Shown here: positions 9,226 through 18,727 of the stretch, in pieces | How the letters are laid out: each line of letters starts with the position of its first letter | How positions within the stretch are numbered: position 1 is the stretch's first letter | From: SMWN01 sp965221455 | GTDB lineage: Bacteria; Pseudomonadota; Gammaproteobacteria; Eutrophobiales; Eutrophobiaceae | Direction of reading: 5' to 3' | Assembly (NCBI GenBank): GCA_965221455.1 | Contig: OZ244890.1 | Location: forward strand, 868,001 to 932,000 | DNA: 64,000 nt | Position numbers and translations under genes: made by a program | The notes under the pieces: model-generated | What the model saw: the letters and a program-made list of their open reading frames with translations, nothing else | Databases searched by the model: none | What the model was told of the DNA's origin: nothing

Positions 9226-10145
9226 AAACTGGTTGCCAATATATTTAGTGTTAGCTCATCAAAACTCATGCCTGCTTGTTTTGCAGACATCGGAACCAAA
9301 CTATGACCGGTCATGCCCGGTACTGTATTCACCTCGATTAACCATGGATTACCATCATTACCCAGCATGATATCTACACGCCCCCAACCACTGACATCCA
9401 ACGCTTGAAAAGCATCCAAAGCCAACTTGCCTAATTTATTCTCAACCTCAACATCAAGACCGCATGGACAATGGTACTGCGTTGTATCGGCGATATATTT
9501 AGCCTCGTAGTCGTAAAACTCCCGTGGGGTTTCCAGGCGGATTATGGGCAAAACCTGATCGCCCAAGATCGGAATAGCATATTCACTCCCCTCAACCCAT
9601 GATTCTGCCATCACTCTTGCATCGTATGCATACGCTTGTCTCCATGCATTTTCCAGTTCACTTAACTCTTTAACCTTGCTGGCACCATGACTCGAGCCTT
9701 CTCTAACAGGTTTTACAATTAAGGGCAGACCCAAATATTTAACAACAGCATTCCAGTCAGAATGCTCATGCAATTCAACGAATGCCGGTGTAGGTAAATT
9801 GTGACTTCGCCAAACATACTTACCACGACACTTATCCATCGCCAAAGCGGAACCAAGCACACCACTACCGGTATAAGGCAAGCTCAATATTTCCAACATT
9901 CCCTGCATCAAACCATCCTCACCACCACGACCATGAAGTGCAATGAATACTCGATCAAATTCACCTTCTTGCAATTGCGTTACCACGTTCTTCCGGGGAT
10001 CGACGATATGCACATTAATTTTCCGCCTTTGCAAGGCATCATAAACTGCTTGTCCGCTCTCTAGGGAAATAGCTCTCTCAGCGGATATACCACCCATCAT
10101 CAAGGCTACCTTTCCGTAATCTCTTTTAATATCGACAACCGTCAT
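9222..10145 (-). CDS. ddl: D-alanine-D-alanine ligase
   Basis: An ATP-grasp enzyme making the D-Ala-D-Ala dipeptide that MurF adds to the peptidoglycan precursor. It is 307 residues, the size of the short DdlB type. Visible motifs are the N-terminal GGISAERAISLESG (substrate site), the flexible-loop region KPVREGSSHGASKV, and the C-terminal metal-binding segment RVDIMLGNDGNPWLIEVNT followed by PGMT. A single enzyme is visible in the cluster, between murB and ftsQ. Its ATG overlaps the murB stop by four bases. Confidence 0.97.
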   Translation of the reverse strand: MTVVDIKRDYGKVALMMGGISAERAISLESGQAVYDALQRRKINVHIVDPRKNVVTQLQEGEFDRVFIALHGRGGEDGLMQGMLEILSLPYTGSGVLGSALAMDKCRGKYVWRSHNLPTPAFVELHEHSDWNAVVKYLGLPLIVKPVREGSSHGASKVKELSELENAWRQAYAYDARVMAESWVEGSEYAIPILGDQVLPIIRLETPREFYDYEAKYIADTTQYHCPCGLDVEVENKLGKLALDAFQALDVSGWGRVDIMLGNDGNPWLIEVNTVPGMTGHSLVPMSAKQAGMSFDELTLNILATSL

Positions 10146-11050
10146 GATAATTTGCGCTCGCCAACTATCCTGACTTCATTAGCAAGCACAACGCCGTGAT
10201 CTCTTTCCACTTTTTCCTGAATCAATAAAATCAGTGATTCAATATCCTCTGCACTTGCATCGCCTGCATTAATAATAAAATTCGCATGCTTTTCCGAAAC
10301 CCGGGCATTGCCAATTGACTTGCCTTTAAGTCCACTGGCTTCAATTAATCGCGCAGCCCAATCATTCTCGGGGTTACGGAATACCGAACCGCAACAGGCT
10401 TTACCCATGGGTTGACTTTTTGCCCGCTGATTTAATAATTCCTGAATATTTTTTGTGACCTTGCCATTTTCTTCCGGCCTGAATAATAACTCTGCAGAAA
10501 TGAACCATTCGTTCACGGATAAATTTACATGCCTATAAGCTATTTCAAAATTCTCCATGTCTTTTTTAAATCTCTGACCTCGTCTATTAACTGTTTCGAC
10601 GCTTGCCACGATATTCCACGTCTCACTACCAAAGGCTCCGGCATTCATCGCTAATGCTCCACCCATCGTGCCCGGAATTCCCGCCAGAAATTCTCCTCCT
10701 GTTAAACCGGACTGAGCACTTACTTTCGCAACTTTTGCACAGGCAACTCCAGCGCCGACATGCATACCGCCGTTACTCTGCACTTGCAAATCATTCAACA
10801 CGCCGGATAACGCAATGACTGTTCCTTTAAGTCCTCCATCACGTACCAGCAAGTTACTGCCCAATCCGAGCAGGAAAAGTGGTTCATCTTCCGGTAGTTG
10901 CTTGAGAAAGAAGCAAAGATCATCAACATCAGCAGGCTTAAAATAACGCTCAGCAGATCCTCCCGTCCTCCAGGATGTATGCTTTTTCATCGGCTCATTC
11001 AGTTTCATAACACCACTAAATTCAAATTCTTGTGCATCATCATTTTTCAT
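10142..11050 (-). CDS. murB: MurB, UDP-N-acetylenolpyruvoylglucosamine reductase
   Basis: MurB is the FAD enzyme that reduces UDP-GlcNAc-enolpyruvate to UDP-MurNAc with NADPH. At 302 residues it is the shorter type II form rather than the roughly 340-residue E. coli form. Motifs include TSWRTGGSAERYF near the N-terminus, the FAD-binding LAGIPGTMGGALAMNAGAFG, and CCGSVFRNP, whose Ser is the proton donor. The C-terminal ANEVRIVGE contains the catalytic Glu. There is a gap of about 110 bases between the murC stop and its start, one of the larger gaps in the cluster. Confidence 0.97.
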   Translation of the reverse strand: MKNDDAQEFEFSGVMKLNEPMKKHTSWRTGGSAERYFKPADVDDLCFFLKQLPEDEPLFLLGLGSNLLVRDGGLKGTVIALSGVLNDLQVQSNGGMHVGAGVACAKVAKVSAQSGLTGGEFLAGIPGTMGGALAMNAGAFGSETWNIVASVETVNRRGQRFKKDMENFEIAYRHVNLSVNEWFISAELLFRPEENGKVTKNIQELLNQRAKSQPMGKACCGSVFRNPENDWAARLIEASGLKGKSIGNARVSEKHANFIINAGDASAEDIESLILLIQEKVERDHGVVLANEVRIVGERKLS

Positions 11051-11161
11051 GGCCTTAGTGCTATCAAATACAAATTTTTAGAGTTACTTTGATAAATCAT
11101 GGATTTCATCTGTTTCAACCAGCACCTTACTTTCCTCAACATGGCGCTTACAATAAATCTG

Positions 11162-12601
11162 TTATCCATATTGCTTTACCAAACCTGCAGAAACTGCATC
11201 GACATCTCCTGCACCTAACACCAATAACAAATCATTTTCTTCCAGCAAATTTTCCAGTAAAGGCGATAACTCTTCACGTCGTTCGACAAGGATGGGATCA
11301 ACCTGACCACGCCGGTGAATTGCCTGACATAAGGATCGACTATCAGCTCCTGCAATAAATTTTTCACCGGCACTGTATATATCCAGCAATAATAATTGGT
11401 CTGTCTCTGACAGTGCCTGGCAAAATTCTTCAAACAAAACTCTGGTCCTCGTATAACGGTGAGGTTGAAAAATAATCACCATGCGTCTACCAGGCCATCC
11501 TTCACGTATACCCTGCAATGTTGCACTTATTTCACGAGGGTGGTGTGCGTAATCATCAATCAGTAAAATCTTTTTTCCCTGTATGTCCAATTCACCCAGT
11601 ACCTGACAACGTCTACCAATACCCTGAAATTTAGCCAACGCGCCGGTAATGGATTCATCTGCAATACCGACTTCATGGGCCACAGCAATCGCAGCCAGTG
11701 CATTTAAAATATTATGTTTACCAGGCAAGTTTAGTTTCACTTGCAACCATTGTTCACAATCTGCGCGTGAAACCTGAAACCAACTTTCTTGTTTCTCATG
11801 ATGCACATTATGGGCAAAGTAATCCGCCCCTTCGTCAAAACCGTAAGTTTTAAAGGGTTTCAATATATTACTCATGATTTTTTTCACGCCCTCATCATCC
11901 AGACAAATAACGGCCAAACCATGAAATGGCAGATGATGAAGAAATTCGATAAAATTATCTTGAAGACAATTAATATCATCGCCATAAGTTTCAAGATGAT
12001 CTGCATCAATATTGGTCAGAATCGCAATTGTTGGTTGTAGATGCAAAAATGAAGCGTCACTTTCGTCTGCCTCCGCCACAAGATACTTACCTGTCCCCAA
12101 ACGTGCACGTGAACCGGAACTATTGAGTAATCCACCGATAACATAGGTTGGATCGAAACCACCCTCTGCCAGCACACTGGCGACCAAACTGGTTGTAGTT
12201 GTCTTACCGTGTGTACCGGCAATAGCAATCCCCTGTTGTAAGCGCATCAATTCCGCCAGCATTTCCGCTCGCGGAATCACGGGAATCCTTTTCACCCGTG
12301 CTTCCATTAATTCACAATTTTCATGGGTAATAGCACTCGAATAAACCACTACATCACAACCGTTGATCTGCGCCGGATCATGATCGATATTAATATCAAT
12401 GCCCAGTGAGCATAGATGTTTAATCGCCTGGCTTTCCTGCATATCAGATCCTGAAATCCGGTAACCCAAATTATGTAACACTTCAGCGATACCACTCATG
12501 CCTGCACCACCAATACCTACAAAGTGGATATGGTTTACCCTGCCCATTGCATGTGCGTGAGTCACGCTGTTTCCCACCGGGTTATCTTGATGTTCAGGCA
12601 T
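11162..12601 (-). CDS. murC: MurC, UDP-N-acetylmuramate-L-alanine ligase
   Basis: MurC adds L-alanine to UDP-MurNAc using ATP. I chose the ATG at 12601, which has a CAGG Shine-Dalgarno sequence about six bases upstream; a GTG five codons earlier (12616) would also keep the frame. The N-terminal nucleotide-binding HFVGIGGAGMSGIAEVL and the P-loop GTHGKTTTT (about residues 129-137) are diagnostic of MurC. A conserved DYAHHPREI and the downstream FQPHRYTRT mark the C-terminal domain. The start overlaps the 3' end of murG by eight bases, indicating coupling. Confidence 0.97.
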   Translation of the reverse strand: MPEHQDNPVGNSVTHAHAMGRVNHIHFVGIGGAGMSGIAEVLHNLGYRISGSDMQESQAIKHLCSLGIDINIDHDPAQINGCDVVVYSSAITHENCELMEARVKRIPVIPRAEMLAELMRLQQGIAIAGTHGKTTTTSLVASVLAEGGFDPTYVIGGLLNSSGSRARLGTGKYLVAEADESDASFLHLQPTIAILTNIDADHLETYGDDINCLQDNFIEFLHHLPFHGLAVICLDDEGVKKIMSNILKPFKTYGFDEGADYFAHNVHHEKQESWFQVSRADCEQWLQVKLNLPGKHNILNALAAIAVAHEVGIADESITGALAKFQGIGRRCQVLGELDIQGKKILLIDDYAHHPREISATLQGIREGWPGRRMVIIFQPHRYTRTRVLFEEFCQALSETDQLLLLDIYSAGEKFIAGADSRSLCQAIHRRGQVDPILVERREELSPLLENLLEENDLLLVLGAGDVDAVSAGLVKQYG

Positions 12602-13694
12602 AGGCAACCTGCACACACCAATCAGCTATCTGATTAGTGGCCTCTGGTCTGGATAAAGATCGGGCGGTGCGTGCCATCTTTAACAAGGCGCTTTTGTCAA
12701 GTGAGAAATCCCTGAATAACTTCGCCAGGCTCTGCCCATTCAATTCTGTTTCCTGAATCAGAATGGCGGCACCTTCATCACTTAAGTAAAGTGCATTAGC
12801 TGTTTGATGGTCATCCACTGCATATGGAAACGGAACAAAGACCGCGGCAACTCCTGCTGCAGCTATTTCTGTTACAGTCATTGCTCCTGCTCTACATAAT
12901 ACAAGATCTGCCCATGCATAGGCTGCAGCCATATCCTCTATGTAGGCCTGTAGTTCGACAACAATATTTGCAGACTGATAGCGTGCTTTAGTTGAATCCA
13001 AATGTCTGTCACCTGTTTGGTGCCTAACCTGAAAGTTCATATCGTCTCCCAAAATGGCCAACGCATCAGGAACAATCTCATTTAATACCCTGGCTCCCAG
13101 GCTTCCACCAACCACAAAGATTCGTAAACTATCATCGGTGCGACTTTGATAACGCTGTTCAGGAGTAGCCAATTCAATAATGTTTTCGCGTACAGGATTA
13201 CCCGTCACCTTCGCATTTCTTGATGGTGCAAACGTATCTGGAAATGCCTGCATGACAACACGGGCAAGTGGAGCTAAAATCCTGTTTGTCGTCCCACCAA
13301 CAGCATTTTGCTCATGAATGCACAAAGGTATACGCATCAACCATGCGGCAATGCCGCCAGGACCACTGACAAAGCCTCCCATCCCAAGCACGGCAGCAGG
13401 TCTTTGTTTAATCAATACAAATAATGATTGAAATATTGCAATAATTATTGACAGCGGTGCGGCAAGCCAACGCATGACTCCCTTACCGCGTAAACCACCA
13501 ATGCGAATGGTCAATAATTGATAGCCATGTTGAGGAACAATTTTTGCCTCAAGACCGGTTATCGTACCTAGCCATAACAAGGAGATGCCTCTTTCACGCA
13601 AACAATCAGCCACAGCCAAAGCAGGGTAAATATGTCCACCTGTGCCGCCAGCCACTATTAGAATTGGTCTGCTATCTGAAGCGTTATCCCGCAT
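12594..13694 (-). CDS. murG: MurG, lipid II synthase (N-acetylglucosaminyltransferase)
   Basis: MurG transfers GlcNAc from UDP-GlcNAc to lipid I on the cytoplasmic face of the inner membrane. The glycosyltransferase signature AGGTGGHIYPALA is close to the N-terminus; later motifs are GGFVSGPGG, HEQNAVGG, and CRAGAMTVTE with the sugar-nucleotide binding residues. I prefer the ATG at 13694 because a GGAGAG sequence lies about 10 bases upstream; a longer start at 13712 adds six residues. The start overlaps the 3' end of ftsW by 11 bases. It works directly after MraY in the pathway. Confidence 0.97.
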   Translation of the reverse strand: MRDNASDSRPILIVAGGTGGHIYPALAVADCLRERGISLLWLGTITGLEAKIVPQHGYQLLTIRIGGLRGKGVMRWLAAPLSIIIAIFQSLFVLIKQRPAAVLGMGGFVSGPGGIAAWLMRIPLCIHEQNAVGGTTNRILAPLARVVMQAFPDTFAPSRNAKVTGNPVRENIIELATPEQRYQSRTDDSLRIFVVGGSLGARVLNEIVPDALAILGDDMNFQVRHQTGDRHLDSTKARYQSANIVVELQAYIEDMAAAYAWADLVLCRAGAMTVTEIAAAGVAAVFVPFPYAVDDHQTANALYLSDEGAAILIQETELNGQSLAKLFRDFSLDKSALLKMARTARSLSRPEATNQIADWCVQVAYA

Positions 13695-14874
13695 AAGATT
13701 TACTCTCTCCATGCGAGTGTTTTGTTTGTCGGTTTTCCACTTCCACGCGCAACAAAATACCCAACAACAAACAAGTAATAATTAAACTGTTACCACCGTA
13801 ACTCAATAGCGGCAAGGTTAATCCTTTAGTGGGCAACACCCCAAGATTAACACCCATATTAAAAAACGCCTGAATACCGATAATTAATCCGATACCATAA
13901 GCCAGGTACGCTGCAAATAGTTTTCCCATGTGTTCGGCAATGTACCCAATAACAAAGGCACGCCAAACCAGAAAGCTAAAGGATAAAATAAGGAATACTG
14001 ATCCCAACAAACCAAACTCTTCTGCGAAAACAGAAAATATAAAATCAGTATGCGCTTCAGGCAGGTAAAATAATTTCTGCACACTGCTACCAAGACCGAC
14101 TCCAAACCAATCTCCGCGTCCAAATGCTATTAATGCCTGCGTTAATTGAAATCCACTATTAAAGGGATCTTGCCAGGGATCGGAAAAACTCATTAACCTT
14201 TGCATGCGATAAGGAGACAATACCGCCAAACTTGCAAGTGCCGATATTGCTGTCAACACCCATACAAAAAATCTTGCCAGCGGAACCCCGCCCATAAACA
14301 ACATACCCAACGCTGTCGCGAATAGAACGACACATGAGCCATAATCAGGTTCCAGCAACAGCAAACCTGAAACTACTGTCAATACACATATGGGACGGAT
14401 AAAACCTGCAAAATTATTTCTGACATATTCCCCATGCCGCACCATATAATCTGCAAGATAAGCGATGACAAAAAATTTAACCGGTTCGGAAGCCTGCAAT
14501 GAGAATGAACCAAAAGTAATCCACCGGGTACTGCCATTTACTTCTCTCCCAACGCCGGGAATCAAAACCATCACCAGAAGTAATATCCCAAGCAATAGCA
14601 GTGGAACACTTAAAAATTTCCACACAGATAAAGGAATTTTTAATGCGGCAATAATCAGGATCAGGCCAATCACAACCGAAAATAATTGTCGCCAGAAATA
14701 GTACAAAGGTTCACCGAACTGACGAGCAGCTATCGCAATTGAAGAAGAGATAACCATGACTAAACCCAGTCCAATCAATAAAAGAATAACCATCATCAAC
14801 CAGGTATCATATGGTCGAAACAGCTCATTTATGGCTGAGATATTCTTTTTAGGAATGGCTTGCTGCCTATACAT
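13684..14874 (-). CDS. ftsW: FtsW, SEDS septal peptidoglycan polymerase
   Basis: A polytopic SEDS-family protein that polymerises lipid II at the septum together with FtsI. From the ATG at 14874 the product is 396 residues with about ten membrane segments. Conserved stretches include EPDYGSCVV, the extracytoplasmic loop region PEAHTDFIFSVFAEEFG, and LPLLSYGGNS near the C-terminus. A longer open frame extends to 14982, but its first 36 residues overlap murD and are hydrophilic. The ATG at 14874 has an AAGG sequence just upstream, fits the family length, and overlaps the murD stop by only eight bases. Confidence 0.96.
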   Translation of the reverse strand: MYRQQAIPKKNISAINELFRPYDTWLMMVILLLIGLGLVMVISSSIAIAARQFGEPLYYFWRQLFSVVIGLILIIAALKIPLSVWKFLSVPLLLLGILLLVMVLIPGVGREVNGSTRWITFGSFSLQASEPVKFFVIAYLADYMVRHGEYVRNNFAGFIRPICVLTVVSGLLLLEPDYGSCVVLFATALGMLFMGGVPLARFFVWVLTAISALASLAVLSPYRMQRLMSFSDPWQDPFNSGFQLTQALIAFGRGDWFGVGLGSSVQKLFYLPEAHTDFIFSVFAEEFGLLGSVFLILSFSFLVWRAFVIGYIAEHMGKLFAAYLAYGIGLIIGIQAFFNMGVNLGVLPTKGLTLPLLSYGGNSLIITCLLLGILLRVEVENRQTKHSHGESKSYAG

Positions 14875-16237
14875 CGCCTTGTCCTTCCAACACTTTTCCA
14901 ATACTGGTGACAAAGGCTTCACCACGCGCCTGATAATTTTTAAACATGTCAAGGCTTGCGCAGGCCGGTGACAACAAGACAATATCCCCCGCCTTCGCCA
15001 TTCTTGCCGCCATCTCGACAGCTGACTCTATAGTATCAACGGAATGTACCGGCACAACTTTCAAAAGTGCTTTAGCAATCCCGGATCCATCTTTACCTAA
15101 AACAATGGCTGCCTTTAACCTGCCTTGCGCAAGATCTTCCAACGCAGAAAAGTCAGCACCTTTACCATCACCACCTGCGATTAATATCAGATTTTCATTA
15201 CCGGACAGCCCTGCAATAGCGGCACAGGCGGCACCGACATTCGTACCCTTGGAATCGTTGATCCATTGCACATTTTCATGTTCAGCAATCCACTGACAAC
15301 GATGTTCCAAACCTGCGAAAGAGCGTAGTACATCTAAAATTGGTTCTAATGGACAATCAAGAGACTCTAACAATGCCAAAGCAGCCATGGCATTGGCAAT
15401 ATTGTGTTTGCCCTTGAGACATATATCGTTTACAGGAAGCAGTTTTTCACACCCTTTCACTATCCAGGGCACACTCTCGTATTCACGCAAGCCATAACAC
15501 TCTGCCTCAGGTTCAGAAAGCGTAAACCCAACCAGATTTCTTCGGTCCCGGGACATATTTACAACGATCGGATCATCCAGATTAATGATTATGGTTCCGC
15601 TACCATTATAAATACGCTCTTTTGCCTCTATGTATTCATTCAGATTTTCATATCTATCCAAATGATCCGGTGAAATATTTAACACCACTGCAGCAATCGC
15701 ATCAAGAGACTTGACGGTTTCCAATTGAAAACTCGATAATTCAAGTACATAAACATCAGGCACTCGACCGGATATTTCATCAAGAAGTAATTCCAACACC
15801 GGTATCCCCAGATTACCTCCTTCAACAACGTCTATAGTTGCAGCACGCGCCATTTCAGCAACTAGCGTTGTCACTGTACTTTTTCCATTTGAGCCGGTAA
15901 TGGCAATTACAGGCACTGAACTGTTTCGACAAAACAACTCAATGTCGCCATAGACTTCAACACCTGCGCTAATTGCCCGGGATATTGCAGTCTCTTGTAA
16001 TGACACGCCTGGACTTACCAACAAATGTTCGGTATCAAGCAACACGGACTCATTAAATCCACCCAAATATAATGGAACAGAAGGCAAGGCCATTTTCATT
16101 TCATTTAACATTGGCGGTAGTTCGCGATCATCTGTGACCGCAAAATTTATTCCCCGGGCCGCTAAATATTTAGCGCAGGCAAAACCTGTCTTGCCAAGAC
16201 CCGCGACTACGGTATCAAATTGTTTGGTCGACCCCAT
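14867..16237 (-). CDS. murD: MurD, UDP-MurNAc-L-alanine-D-glutamate ligase
   Basis: MurD adds D-glutamate to the precursor. The ATG at 16237 places nine residues before the nucleotide-binding strand VVAGLGKTGFA, as is usual. TTG codons at 16276 and 16270 would extend it; the one at 16270 has a GAGG eight bases upstream, so the true start is not settled. The P-loop GSNGKSTVT and the conserved NISPDHLDRY and INDSKGTN motifs are present. The stop overlaps the ftsW start. It lies directly after mraY in the same direction. Confidence 0.96.
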   Translation of the reverse strand: MGSTKQFDTVVAGLGKTGFACAKYLAARGINFAVTDDRELPPMLNEMKMALPSVPLYLGGFNESVLLDTEHLLVSPGVSLQETAISRAISAGVEVYGDIELFCRNSSVPVIAITGSNGKSTVTTLVAEMARAATIDVVEGGNLGIPVLELLLDEISGRVPDVYVLELSSFQLETVKSLDAIAAVVLNISPDHLDRYENLNEYIEAKERIYNGSGTIIINLDDPIVVNMSRDRRNLVGFTLSEPEAECYGLREYESVPWIVKGCEKLLPVNDICLKGKHNIANAMAALALLESLDCPLEPILDVLRSFAGLEHRCQWIAEHENVQWINDSKGTNVGAACAAIAGLSGNENLILIAGGDGKGADFSALEDLAQGRLKAAIVLGKDGSGIAKALLKVVPVHSVDTIESAVEMAARMAKAGDIVLLSPACASLDMFKNYQARGEAFVTSIGKVLEGQGDV

Positions 16238-16280
16238 CACTTCAATAATCGTCGCCTCTGCACATTTCAAAACCAATACC

Positions 16281-17363
16281 TCACCGTACCTTCAAACTGG
16301 CAAGGCCAATCAAGACAAGAATGACTGTCACTATCCAAAAACGAACAATCACTCTGGGTTCTGGCCAGCCCTTCAATTCGTAGTGATGATGAAGTGGTGC
16401 CATCTGAAAAATTCGCTTACCGGTTAACTTGTAAGAAACCACCTGCAGAATGACGGAGAGAGTTTCCATCACAAACACACCGCCCATGATGAACAGAACC
16501 AATTCCTGACGTACAACTACCGCAACAATACCTAGCGCAGCACCCAGTGATAAAGCTCCGATGTCACCCATAAATACCTGTGCCGGATAAGTGTTGAACC
16601 ATAAAAAACCCAGACCTGCACCAACAATTGAGGCGCAAAATATCGCCACCTCACCTACACCTTTAACGTGGGGAATACCTAAATAATCTGCAAAATATGC
16701 ATGCCCTGCCGTATAGGCAAAAATCATTAGAGCACCGGAAACCAATACGGTGGGCAATATGGCGAGGCCATCCAGACCATCTGTCAGATTAACTGCATTA
16801 CTCGAACCAACGATGACAAAATATACAAGGACGACATACATCCAACCCAGATTTATCGTCACATCTTTAATGAATGGAATGATCAGCTGAGTCTCTACGG
16901 GAGTCACTGCCGTCTGATAAAGAAATATTGCAGCTGCCATACCGGCAATTGATTGCCAGAAAAACTTTTGTCGTGGACATAATCCCCTGGGGTTTCCATG
17001 CACCACCTTACGATAGTCATCAATCCACCCGATAATCCCGAAAACCAGGGTTACCGATAATACGACAGCAATAAAACGATTACTTAAATCCGCCCAACAT
17101 AATGTACCGAACGCAATCGACACAAGAATCAAGAGTCCACCCATGGTCGGGGTGCCCGATTTTGATAGATGTGAGTCCGGACCATCGTCTCTTACGCTCT
17201 GCTCAATCTGATAATGATTCAATCGTCCAATCAAATAAGGACCAATGAACAATGAAATAAAGAGGGATGTCAGCACCCCCAAAATAGTACGTAATGTTAT
17301 ATACCGGAAAACATTAAAACCGCCATGAAATTGAGTAAGATATTCAGTGCACCAGAGCAACAT
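16281..17363 (-). CDS. mraY: MraY, phospho-MurNAc-pentapeptide translocase
   Basis: MraY transfers phospho-MurNAc-pentapeptide to undecaprenyl phosphate, making lipid I in the inner membrane. The 360 residues match the family length and show about ten membrane segments. Catalytic motifs are present: GWIDDYRKV with the Asp pair, NLTDGLDGLA, and the C-terminal MAPLHHHYELKGWPE containing the His-rich loop. It begins two bases after the murF stop. Confidence 0.98.
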   Translation of the reverse strand: MLLWCTEYLTQFHGGFNVFRYITLRTILGVLTSLFISLFIGPYLIGRLNHYQIEQSVRDDGPDSHLSKSGTPTMGGLLILVSIAFGTLCWADLSNRFIAVVLSVTLVFGIIGWIDDYRKVVHGNPRGLCPRQKFFWQSIAGMAAAIFLYQTAVTPVETQLIIPFIKDVTINLGWMYVVLVYFVIVGSSNAVNLTDGLDGLAILPTVLVSGALMIFAYTAGHAYFADYLGIPHVKGVGEVAIFCASIVGAGLGFLWFNTYPAQVFMGDIGALSLGAALGIVAVVVRQELVLFIMGGVFVMETLSVILQVVSYKLTGKRIFQMAPLHHHYELKGWPEPRVIVRFWIVTVILVLIGLASLKVR

Positions 17364-17365
17364 GA

Positions 17366-18727
17366 TTATTCCTGTTCCCCCGAGGCATTGACCACCAGGA
17401 CATTAACCAATTTCTCCATACCCATGGCACGGGAACCCTTGATCAAAATGGTGACATCGGAATTGATTTCTTCCTTTAATAATGACGCCAGTTGCTCGTG
17501 GCTACTCAGGTGATAAGCACCTTCTCCAAAAGACTGAACACTGTATTCAGTCAACTCGCCCAGTGCATAAAGGCGTTCCACACCTGATACTTTACTTATT
17601 TCACCCGCATATCTGTGCAAGGCCTCAGCATCACTCCCCAGCTCGCTCATATCACCGAGTACAAGCCAGTATCTTCCGGAAAATTCATTAAGAACTTTTA
17701 GTGCCGCCTGCAGAGACCCCGGATTAGCGTTATAAGTATCATCAATGATTCGGCACTGTCGTAAACCTGTTTTTATTTGCAGACGTCCTTGCACTGCATT
17801 GACAGATTCAAGACCCTGTTTGATGGCAGACAAGTTAATTCCAAGACTGATTGCACATGCCGCCGCCGCCAATGCATTGCTGACGTTATGCATGCCCGGC
17901 ACATTGAGTGCGATATCAACATCGCCAACGGGCGATAGCAACTGCATGGAAAACGTGCCATTCTCAATCCGAATTGACCTGGCCGTGACTTCATTGTGTC
18001 TATCCAGACCAAATGTAAGTTGATTAGCATGCTTGCTTTCCTGCAGCCAAAAACCGGCAAAATCATCATCACCATTAATTACAGCAACCCCCTCATTCAT
18101 CAGACTGCTGAAAATTTCAGATTTTGCCCGAGCAACACCTTCAATACTTCCAAACCCTTCAAGATGAGCCGGTGCACACTGGGTAATCACAGCGACTGTT
18201 GGTTGGGCAATTTCGGAAAGCCATGCAATTTCGCCAGAGTGACTCGCGCCCATCTCGATGACGGCATATTGATGCTTGTCCCCCAGACCGAATAACGTTA
18301 GCGGCACGCCAATATGATTATTAAAATTTCCCTGAGTTGACAAAACCGGTGCCTTACAACTTAAAATTGCCGCGACCATTTCCTTAACCGTGGTCTTGCC
18401 ATTACTCCCCGTAATCGCAACCAGTGGTACGGAAAAACGTGCACGCCAGTTTTTAGACAATATCCCCATCGCACGTTGTGTATTCCTGACAGTGATGGAA
18501 GGGAGCACTTTTTTCCGTTTTTCCTCGACAAGCATGGCACTGGCTCCAGCGGCTTGCGCTTTATCAATACAATCATGACCGTTAAAATTTTTTCCGTGCA
18601 AGGCGATAAACAACGCATTATTCCCAAGCGTGCGTGTATCTGTACCACAACCAAAAAAACAAACATCTTCACCCTGATGTGTCGTCTGCAAAATTTCGGC
18701 GGCTTTCGATAATTGCATATTAATCAT
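17366..18727 (-). CDS. murF: MurF, UDP-MurNAc-tripeptide D-Ala-D-Ala ligase
   Basis: MurF adds the D-Ala-D-Ala dipeptide made by Ddl, completing the pentapeptide. The P-loop GSNGKTT is at residues 107-113. The sequence ITQCAPAHLEGFGS and the C-terminal DDTYNANPGS are typical of MurF. The length of 453 residues is normal. Its start overlaps the murE stop in an ATGA junction, and its stop lies two bases before mraY. Confidence 0.97.
   Translation of the reverse strand: MINMQLSKAAEILQTTHQGEDVCFFGCGTDTRTLGNNALFIALHGKNFNGHDCIDKAQAAGASAMLVEEKRKKVLPSITVRNTQRAMGILSKNWRARFSVPLVAITGSNGKTTVKEMVAAILSCKAPVLSTQGNFNNHIGVPLTLFGLGDKHQYAVIEMGASHSGEIAWLSEIAQPTVAVITQCAPAHLEGFGSIEGVARAKSEIFSSLMNEGVAVINGDDDFAGFWLQESKHANQLTFGLDRHNEVTARSIRIENGTFSMQLLSPVGDVDIALNVPGMHNVSNALAAAACAISLGINLSAIKQGLESVNAVQGRLQIKTGLRQCRIIDDTYNANPGSLQAALKVLNEFSGRYWLVLGDMSELGSDAEALHRYAGEISKVSGVERLYALGELTEYSVQSFGEGAYHLSSHEQLASLLKEEINSDVTILIKGSRAMGMEKLVNVLVVNASGEQE

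Noticed and set aside
14875..14982. Longer start of ftsW overlapping murD by 116 bases
   Set aside because: The extra 36 residues are antifamily, cysteine-rich and lie over conserved murD codons; the ATG at 14874 has a ribosome-binding site and gives the normal length.
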